From Pterobdella sp. o SKG-2022 (taxonomy: Eukaryota; Annelida; Clitellata; Hirudinida; Piscicolidae), in NCBI GenBank assembly GCA_964035795.1, contig OZ038322.1, positions 1,151,281 through 1,215,280 of the forward strand: a stretch of 64,000 nt of DNA. The letters are read 5' to 3'. A model generated the notes under the pieces. The model did not search any database, was not told where the DNA came from, and was given only the letters and a program-made list of their open reading frames with translations. Within the stretch, counting starts at the first letter, position 1; the number at the start of each line of letters is the position of its first letter. This document shows, piece after piece, positions 1-9,600 of this stretch. The position numbers were made by a program, and so were the translations under genes.

Positions 1-135
1 TACAATGAAATATTTATATTGACAATAATATAACAAGCAGAAACACTTAAGAATATTAACAAGATGAAACCTTTGAGATGTTTTTTGGCGTATTTGATCA
101 TGATGTCCTTTTGAGAACTATAGAAGGTCACGACT

Positions 136-154
136 CTGTGTGTGTGTGTGTGTG
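136..154. repeat. (GT)n microsatellite
   Basis: A short run of alternating T and G lies just left of the first repeated LINE-associated block. Nothing codes here. Confidence 0.8.
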
Positions 155-159
155 CACGA

Positions 160-480
160 GTAAAAGGGTCTTCGTTAAATTTCAAGTTTTCACAAGTTTG
201 AAGTTGAAATTTGTAGTTAAAAATCGGTTTAAAAGGAATAATGTAACAAGTTGATAAAAATTTATTTCAAAAAATCTCATTTTGAGTGAATACAAAAATT
301 CAAAAGTAGTCTAATCATACAGAAATAACTCAAAAATTGTAATTATTGAAACAAATTTTTAAAACATTAAAAAAAAATATGAAATATTTAAAATTCAAAA
401 TGTGGATATAAACAAAAAATGGCAGTCGAACGCTTAAAAGTAAAAATTATTAACTTTAATTGGCTGCGTAACCAAAAATC
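160..480 (+). repeat. LINE-associated ~330-base block, copy 1
   Basis: This non-coding block, starting near a GAGTAAAA and TTTTCACAAGTTTGAA signature and ending at TTGGCTGCG, recurs at about 2160-2510 and 5895-6240. In the two later copies it follows directly on the C-terminal zinc-finger remnant of a LINE, so it is best read as that family's 3' untranslated region. It contains no gene. Confidence 0.6.
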
Positions 481-484
481 ACGA

Positions 485-690
485 CTCTACATGGAAAAAG
501 TGCAAATACCTAGGCACTTTTTGTGATACAGAATCTGAAATCGAAAACCGAAAAAATTCTAGCTTTCAATGCGCTCTCAAAAAACCTAAAAATATTTAAA
601 AGTAATAGAATCAGCCTCCAAACCAGAAAAAAAGTCCTCGAAGCCTACATATAGTCGCAGCAACCCCTTTATACAAATAGGAGTTGATGC
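485..690 (+). pseudogene. LINE fragment, C-terminal part of reverse transcriptase
   Basis: With one frameshift the strand reads KYLGTF, then a motif starting CDTESEIENRK, then SLQTRKKVLEAYI. This resembles the thumb and connection region that follows the polymerase palm in several endonuclease-type non-LTR retrotransposons. The fragment is short, has stops, and is wedged between a repeated block and the next LINE copy, so it is a nested or truncated insertion. The clade is not determined. Confidence 0.45.
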
Positions 691-745
691 GACTAAATAT
701 TTGCAACTAAGATTCTGATGCAGAGAGCAAGAGTTCAAAAAGCTC

Positions 746-2121
746 ATGAACCTCTGCTTCATTGATCTTCAAAAGGCTTATGACACAGTCAACCGAGATG
801 CTCTCAGGGAAATACTGTCGAAATCCTTCAGCTTGTCAGGAAAAATCATTCGTATCCTTAAAGCACTCCATAGCTGTACAACAGGAGCGATCCGGGCTGA
901 TGGACAGTTGTCTGAAGAGTTTCCCATCAGCGTTGAGGTGAAACAAGGAGATGTGCTTTTCAATACATACCTCGACGCTGTGACAAGAGTGGCACTCAAG
1001 AAGCACCCAAACAAAGGTATTCGCATTGAATATAGCCATAATGCCCCGTTGATGCATAACAGTCCCCATAAGCTAGAAGAGGCTATAACTGTACAATCCC
1101 TAGCTTATGATGATGATATAGTGATCACGAGCGACAACATCAAAGACCTCGAATGCCTTGTAACTTCAATAGATGACGTTTGCAACAAATTTGGGTTGAG
1201 AATAAACTTCAGCAAAACAAAATACATGAACATTTTACCCAACAACTCTAGTCCAAGCCATAACACAACACTGGCAATACGTGACGATATAAACATCGAA
1301 CGAGTGACACAGTTCAAATACCTGGGCAGTATCTTGAACAGTGATAACACAGTCGATGCAGAAGTTGAATCACGTATCAATAAAGCATCCCAAGTCTTTC
1401 GCAGCCTTAGTCGGTTGGTATGGTATCAACGGAAAAAATGTTTCCACCAAACTGAAATTTTTCAAAGCCATTATAATACCAACGCTTCTATACGGCAGCG
1501 AAACTTGGAATGTCCTTCAAAGCCACATACAGCGTCTCGAGGTGTTCACAAACAGGTGTCTGAGAATCATCGCGGGTACTCTTCTTCGAGATAAACTGAA
1601 AAATACCCAACTTCGATGCAAATTAAAAATAGAGCGAGTCTAAGTGATGATTCAACGAAGAAGACTTCAGTGGCTTGGGCACTTGAAAAGAATGGAAAAT
1701 TCAAGGCTTCAAAAGAAATTAATGGTGAGCAAAATTGTTAAAGATGCACGGTCTCAAGAAGGTCAAAAAAGAGATGACACGACCTTATCTATGGTGACTT
1801 AAAAAGCTGAACATTGTTGACAACTGGAAAATAGAACTCGTAACAGAAACAATTGGCGCAAAAAAATAAAATCACTATCGCAAAAAAACAAATGAAGAAG
1901 AAAAGTCAAAAAAAGATTTGAAAAAAAATATTTTGAATGTCCACAACAAAAGCTCTTCATTCCAGCATCCAGGTTGTAACAAAATAGCAGTCAACAAGGC
2001 AGGCCTCATCAACCACATTCGCCAAATCCTCGATTCAACAACGTTAAAACAAGGACTTCATAACCACGGGAAGAAATGTTCCAGAAGCCAATCTTCAGTG
2101 CACCTACTGTCAAGTGGATAA
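746..2121 (+). pseudogene. Decayed LINE reverse transcriptase (copy 1)
   Basis: The first reading frame (746-1594) carries reverse-transcriptase palm motifs: FIDLQKAYDTVNR near residue 5, KQGD near residue 67, and AYDDDI, where functional relatives normally have YADD. A second frame (1341-1643) continues with RLVWYGING and TLLYGSETW, so there is a frameshift around 1440. Further downstream (1918-2121) a Cys/His-rich tail with HPGCNK and an NHGKKC end resembles a C2H2-type finger. The palm change, frameshift and stops show a dead element. The upstream endonuclease domain is missing, which fits 5' truncation. Confidence 0.8.
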
Positions 2122-2159
2122 CGCACTTCCAAGCTCCAAGCCGCAAAACTTGGCACGAA

Positions 2160-2670
2160 GTAAAATGGCCTCCGTTAAATTTTAAGTTTTCACAAGTTTG
2201 AAGTTGAATTTTGTAGGTGAAAATTGGTTTACAAAATTTAAAATAGATATTGTAACAAGTTGGTTGTAATTTAATTTGAAAAATCTCGTTTCGGATAAAT
2301 ACATAGGTTCAAAATAGACTCTTATCACACCGAAATAACTCAAAAAATTGCAATTAGGGATATAATTATTTAACACATAAATAAAACATTGAAAAGTATT
2401 CGAAATTCGGAGAAAATCAAGTTTTTAACTCGAAATTTGGATATAAACAAAATTGGCGGTCGAGCGGTTAAAAGTGAAAAGGATTAATTTTAATTGGCTG
2501 CGGAGAGAAAACTTCAAAATTTTAACGAATGTCATCAACAAAGAGCCTACATAAAGATTTCAAGAAACTTCGCCTAGCGATCACTGATCACTGGCAAGTC
2601 AAAAGAAAAACACCACACCAGATCCATAGATAGTTTTGTGCACCCGCCTTATGGTGTATAAATGCACAAA
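2160..2670 (+). repeat. LINE-associated block, copy 2, plus tail
   Basis: This is the second copy of the block at 160-480. It continues through a segment beginning GAGAAAACTTC that is shared with the third copy, and ends near TGCACCCGCCTTATGG. A GGAA microsatellite (about 2672-2689) marks the right edge. No intact reading frame is present. Confidence 0.6.
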
Positions 2671-2689
2671 AGGAAGGAAGGAAGGAAGC

Positions 2690-5600
2690 CGCGAAACCCG
2701 TTTCAGAAGTTCCAGATATTTTTGCTGTTTTTTGACTGAAAAAGATTGCAATTTTAGTTGTAAAAGGTTGTTTTATATAGAAAAAATTTTAATTCGTTCG
2801 AAACTGTTGAAATATTGCTCAAAGTAAAATCATAAGAATTTTTTTGAATTTCGAAACATAAATGAGAAAAAGTTAAAACTGACCAAATTTTAAAAAAGTT
2901 AAATTACACTGACCTAATTATCATTAAGTATTCTGAGAAATAATGGCTTTAACAAAAACACTGCGTACAGCTGATAACTTACCAGGGCAAAACAAACACA
3001 CAATATCTTCAGATAAGCCTGAAAGAATAGCATGCTGGAACATAAAAAGTTTGAGAAATCCCACATAAATTAATATCAGACTGATTAACAGAAAATAAAT
3101 CTTATCCTATCAGCCATGTCAGAAGTGCATTGGGTGGGAAAAGACCTAATGGAGCTGAGTGAAACAACGGTGATATATTCAGGTCTAGATGAAAATAAAG
3201 AGAGCAACCAACGCGGAGTGGCTATGGGTCTTCATGGTGCATTGAAAGCAGCCTGAAAGAAAAAAGGCACACACCGCATGATATCGGAATTTTAAAAATC
3301 CGAGTGAGGCTAAAAGACAGTCACTTGATCGTTATTGCAGTTTATTCTTCCATAGCAGTAGATGAACAAGCTGAGACAAAAAATATTTATAAAATCCTCT
3401 AAGACCAGCTTGATAAAGTGGGCAAAAAAGATTTTTTGTTAGTGCTGAGAGATTTCAACCCCCGCGTTGGACCCTTATGGCCCGCCTCTAGACTTCACGG
3501 CCCCCACAATACTGACAAAAGAAATTAAAATGGGACACGGTTGGTTGATTTATACAACAACAATGGTCTTATAATCACCAACACAATTTTTCCCCGCAAA
3601 AATATTTAAAAATGGGCGTGGTAACACCTAAACCGAAAACAAGGGCCCATAATAGATTATGTAATCGTTGATCAACAGTTCAGAGCTCAAATATATGAAA
3701 CAAGAGCAAGCATATCAGACCACAGCATTGTTATCTCAAAAAAATCAAAAAAAAAAGATTTTATAAAGATTTGGAGCCACAAGAAAAAAAATTTATGACT
3801 ACGAAGCAAACCCAAAAAAATTACAATAAGAACAAATAAAAACATTTAAAGCAGTCTTAATACATAATATAGATACAATAAATCTTCGGATTTTATTGAA
3901 TAAAAATGAAAAAGTTTAAATAAGTTTTTTTGTTGCAACCGAAACTCTTCCCAAAAAAAGCAAACACAATGAAAAGCAAAGGGTTAACGGAGAAATCAAA
4001 AATTATTCTGAAGAAAAGTCGAAATACCATCTTGAAATGCAAACACTAAAACAAAACGGTCATATTATCCCTCAAGATCTTATCATTGCCTACAATGCAT
4101 TAAAAAAACAAACCAAACAAGCTTGTAGAGCAGCTATAGATCATTGGTGAAAACAGAAAAAAACAACCAAAATGTCCATGAAGCAAGGCCACGGAGGTTC
4201 AATTTTGAAAATGCTCGAATTAATGAGACTATCTAAAACGAAAGCCTCAACAAATTTGAAAAGCGAAAATAGTAAGAAGCTTATAAGTTCTTTAGAAGAC
4301 AAACTCGTCAGGTGGAAAACCATTTCGAAGCAGAAGCTAAATCACATGGCCCAATAGACACCTAAAACTTCGACATGCTCATACCTCCAACAACTAAAAT
4401 GTTTGACAAGAAAGCTGAATAGTTGTTTAAGCCAATTTCTAAAGCCGAACTCTTACATGCACTAAAACAGTGCAAATTAGAAACAGCCTCGGGTATAGAC
4501 TCAATTAGCTCAAATATGCTTCAAATTGGTGCGGAGGTAATGGCAAGCTGGCTCAAAATGATAACTGACTCTATATGGGAAATAGAGACCATTTCGAAAA
4601 ATTGGCACAAGCAAATTATAACCCTGATGCACAAGAAGGATTCTAGATCACTATGCCAAAACTAACGAGAGATATCTCTCCTATGCGTAGCCTGTAAAGT
4701 GTATGGCAGAGCTCTTTCAAACAGATTGCAAGACAAAGTTGGAAGTCAACTGGGAAAAAAGTCGCCATAATTTAGAAAAATCCACATGTGAGAAAAACCT
4801 AGCTTATGCTGATGACATTTTGATTATAAGCAACAACATTGAAAGTCCCTTATGTCTTGTTGAAGCAATGACCGATGTCTTTGCCAAGTTTGCACTAAAA
4901 ATAAACTTCAAAAAAACAAAATTCATGAGCATTTTACTTGATAACATCAATACAACAGTATCAATGCAAATAAAAACATTAGAAACAACATTGACAAGAA
5001 CAACAACAAAAATATCAAAAAAAGACAACTACAGCAACGACGACAAAAACACAAGCTACAATAACAAAAACAACACCAACGACAATAACAACAACGACAG
5101 CATCAATAAAAACAATAAAAACGACAATAGGAACAAGAGACCAGACGCCACAGCAACGCTTTCAATTGGGGATGACAATAACTTGGAAGAGGTAACACAA
5201 TTCAAATACCTCGCAAGTATACTCAGTAGCGATAATTCGGTGATACAGAAGTTGAAGCGCGAATTAACAGATCAGCACAAACGTTTAACACTGAGCCGAT
5301 TGGTATAGTTTCATCCAGAGATTAAAAAAAACAAAATAAAATTGGAACTTTTTAAAGCGGCTTGATCACGTTGAGAGAATGCATGATAATCGCTTACCAA
5401 AAAAACTTCTGGTAAGTAAGATGAGAGATGATAAGAGGCACCAAGGAGAACCAAAACAGAGGTGGCATGACCTCATACATGCAGATCTGAAAAAAGTAAA
5501 TATGGCGGCAAATTGGAGAACATAAGCGAGAAATAGAAAGAAATGGCGCACCAACACCTACAACCTTCTTTATGACCTTAACGTAAAGAATCAGCAGAAA

Positions 5601-5890
5601 AATCAAAAAAAGATTTTGCTAAAGGTCGATATAATAGCAACAACAATAATTCAGACAAAAAAAAACCAATTCTGTTCAAAGGCATTCTTGCATGTTCCCT
5701 GGTTGCAACAAAATAGCTGCCAATAAAGCTGGTTTAACTAACCAGGTAAGACAAAAGCGTAGAGCTCGAGAAAGCATCCTATGTCAGTATTGCGAGCTGA
5801 GTTTCAAACGACAAGGCATTCACAACCACCAAAAAGAATTTTCTGCTCTCAATCCTTCTGTGCACCTGCCTCACGGTGAATAAAAGCAGA
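2690..5890 (+). pseudogene. Decayed LINE (copy 2): endonuclease, RT, zinc-finger tail
   Basis: Around 3001-3560, broken frames read ERIACWNIKS and similar pieces of an AP-type endonuclease. RT pieces follow at 4423-4665 (an ASGIDSISSNML motif) and 4703-5308 (LAYADDILI, the catalytic palm box, then KFALKINFKKTKFM and QFKYLASILSSDN). The C-terminal C2H2-like tail is at 5692-5883 (FPGCNKIAANKAGL, then HNHQKEF). The order EN-RT-finger is that of a full-length non-LTR element, but stops and frameshifts are frequent. Between palm and connection it carries a low-complexity Asn/Asp/Lys tract (about 5010-5140) absent from copy 1. Confidence 0.8.
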
Positions 5891-5894
5891 AGAG

Positions 5895-6605
5895 GGCACG
5901 AGTAAAATGGCCTCTTGAAAATTTTAAGTTTTCACAAGTTTGAAATTGAATTTTGTAGTTGAAAAATGGTTTAAAATGCTAAAAATAAATAAGTTAAAAA
6001 ATTGATAGTAATTTCTTCGAAAAATCTCGTTTCGGATAAATACATAGGTTCAAAATAGTCTCTTATCACACCGAAATAACTCAAAAAATTGCAATTAGGG
6101 ATATAATTATTTAACACATAAATAAAACATTGAAAAGTATTCGAAATTTGAGAAAATCAAGTTTTTAACTCGAAATTTGGATATAAACAAAATTGGCGGT
6201 CGAGCGGTTAAAAGTGAAAAGGATTAATTGGCTGCGGAGAGAAAACTTCAAAATTTTAACGAAAGCCATCAACAAAGAGCCTACAAAAAGATTTCAAGAA
6301 ACTTCGCCTAGCGATCACTCGAAAGTCAAAGGAGAACACCACACCAGATCTTTAGATAAACTGCATTTTCTGCAGTTTAGTGCACCTGCTTTATGGTGGA
6401 TAAATGCACAAAAAGAAATGTGAGTGTATTCTGTACGTTCAGTGGATGCAACAGAACATACGCAAGCAATGCAGACATAACAAAACACATCAGACAACCA
6501 AGCAATACTGCGGATTTAGCTTCAAGTGTCAAGGCACCCAAAATCATCAAAAAAAATCTCATTTAATCACTTGCACCCGCCCCAGGGTTGATAAATGCAG
6601 AAACA
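5895..6605 (+). repeat. LINE-associated block, copy 3, with finger-like remnant
   Basis: This is the third copy of the repeated block (about 5895-6240). A short broken frame at 6404-6600 follows with spaced Cys and His residues like the finger tail of the other LINE copies. It ends a few dozen bases from the last recognisable exon of the AADAT-like gene on the other strand. Confidence 0.6.
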
Positions 6606-6658
6606 GTGTTTGTGCTTGCGTGTGTGTATACATGTATGGAGGGGAGAGATACTACTAC

Positions 6659-9600
6659 TTAAAAGCATAAAACGATACAAACGTCTGCACATGCTCTTCA
6701 AACCCTTCAACGCCCCACTCTTTCAGCAACTCTAGCACCAACGTCTGTTTATATTTACAACCGGTTAATACATTCTATTCATCAGTTATTTATCTGCATT
6801 TTCTTTACGTTCACACCATTTTTTCCTCTCCCTCTCATTACAAGCCCCCTACCCACACGCCCCAACCTGAGTGAAGTGTGATGCATGCTTGGTGGAGAGA
6901 CTCATGAATTTCTCAAAGTGTTCTATCATCTCACTTGGTCCTGTCACGTAGCCTACTCTGATGCTGCATTTTATTTTTAGGAGTAATTGATTGAAAGTAA
7001 TGTATCACTTGTAATGTAAGCTAGCCTTACAAAAAGTTTTGCGCCATTCAATAAAAACTTTGTTGTCCTTATTTTTAGATTCAGATATATATTAACTTAT
7101 TAAATTAATTTGAAAGACTCCTATTGAAACTCACCCCGAAGATAGTACTTTAGAGAATGAGTCAAACCTGCAAATCATACAGATTTTTAAATATGAGATC
7201 ATATGAAAAATAGAAACACTAAAAAACCTCAGCACTCTGCCATCAACGTCCATTGAGAGGTAACTTCCCAAACGGGGCTGTGTGATGTGGTATTGTATAT
7301 AAGGGTTTAGTGTGAATGTATTCAAGGATGCAGTGATCAGATTGTAGAAATATTGAAATGGTTTCTATCGCTTGATTTGATGAATTGCATGGTATATACA
7401 TAGATAGATGCAATAGTATAAAAACAAATAGATAGAAGGGTATATAAAGACCTTATTGAACTGCAAAAAGTAGTATGGATCATCTTCCAGGATCAAAAGA
7501 TCATGCTTCTTTGCCAACTGCAAGAATGGAATGTGGGATCATTGCTATGGCAAGTGATGGTGAAAATGAGCTGAACAAAATGATCATGTGAGATAAAACG
7601 TGTTGGAAGAATGTGGAGCCAAATAGAGATATGCTTCAAAATATGATTGTGATGCATAAAAATTGAAACTCCAAGTGGTGAGTTGAATGCATGAGTATAT
7701 GCTTGCCTAATGGCGAAAGTTAGAAGCTATGTTAAACTCTTTTGAACGTTATCCCTGCAAAGCGGTAACGTTAGCTTCTATCCTTCGACTCAAATTTAAT
7801 TTTATATGGTATTTATATAGCGCTTTTTTTGTGTATTTCAAAGTGCTTGTTAAAAATTTACGTAAAACACTTTACAGAAAAGTGACAATTGTTGCCCCAA
7901 AACAGACTAGAACTCGATAACTTTAGATAATTAGAGCAATGCTGTAACAGCTGAGCTCTATGGGCCAGCAAATAATACTATAGTCCTAAAATTAAAGCTT
8001 CACTGTTCAAACGTTATCTTTTGGTGTTCTTTATCAAATCTTATCTATGACCACTAACTCCTTATGATAAATTGTGAATTAGTGAAACATAGTTTTGTAT
8101 GTTAGGTAAAATATAAGGTAGATTAATGGGAAAAAGACGGCAGATTTTTGAACATATGTGAAATTTCACATGCACCACAATCAAGAAACGTTAGTTTAAA
8201 ACGATAGTTTTTATACACAAACATAAAAAAATACAAGAACGCATGCTTGACTAAACTAAATGGGAGAACAAAATGGTCCTCCTACAAATGAAAAAACTAA
8301 CTTCATATATTTTGACCTTCCTCTCATCCGAAGTAGAGGCTCCTGTAGGATTTCCCCCGTTTGGCACGGTGTACAGGAAACGTGGTGTGTGTTTGTTGTG
8401 GTTTGATTTGCGGGAAGAAAGTTCGTTCAAAGTGGTCTCAAGGCGAGATGGGATGATGCCATCCTTGTCACACTCCACCAACACTATGTTGCATCCCAGA
8501 GGTTCTAACTGTTAGGGATCCCATGGGTTTACATTGTATTATATTCATATTAATCAGATAATAAATGACTTTTTGAAAATTATTCTTTGAAACATTATGG
8601 CGTGTGTTATGAATATAATGATTTTTAGATGCTTGCTTGGAATTCACCATGACCAAACACATACAAATTTAAAAGGCTCGTTTTACACAAAGATGTCTTA
8701 TACTGAAGCATATAAGTTTCATTAAACATTATGTTATCAACTAATGAAATATGAGAAAAGCACTAACCGCAGCAAGGATGCCCGAGTAGGTGGGACTCTC
8801 TATCAACACATCATCCCCCTCACTCACCATCATTTCGAATGCCTGCCATAGCAATGTATCGGATGTATGAATATGCATTAACACCATCATCATCATCACC
8901 ATCACCACCATGATCATCATCACCATCACCACCATCATCATTCTCACCATCACCACCATCATCATCATCACCATCACCACCATCATCATTCTCATCATCA
9001 AAACCATCATCGTTTAATGTCCGTTTTCATGCTAGCATGGGTTAGATATGAATATGTATATTAAAAAATATATTTCAAAAATTTGACATCAAGTTTTCAT
9101 GAAAAGTTTTTCGCGCATATAATATTTTAAAAAAGGTTACAACATTTGAATGAAGGATCCTATGGAAATCTATATACAAAATTTACAAGGGTGATAAATG
9201 TGATGCCCAGAACGAGATTCAAACTCCTGTCAATCTGCTACACTCTCATGTGTGAACGATGGAGGAACAATTTTGAATTGATAGCGATAGTAACTACTCA
9301 AGAAATTATTCTATAGAGCCTTATCGATGAATGATTTTGAAAAACTTAAATAAGTTGAAAACTAATTTTTTTGGAACAGATAAAATCAAAACCTATCTTT
9401 AGCAAAACCCTATCTTATCGCGAACTTCATAATACCTCCATCAAAACCCTATCGTAAAATTTTAACAGAAGTGATGGACTGCACTCAAGATAGTGAAGTC
9501 ATTGAAAGGTGTTGAGATAATATTGAAAAACATTTTACGTGTATCAGATTCATTGTTAACTATTTCATCAACTATCAAATTTAGACTTGATCTCTAGTGA

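Noticed and set aside
8741..9010. 89-codon minus frame rich in Met and Val
   Set aside because: Its first half is just the translated GAT-type tail of a truncated LINE; only the last part overlaps a real AADAT exon.
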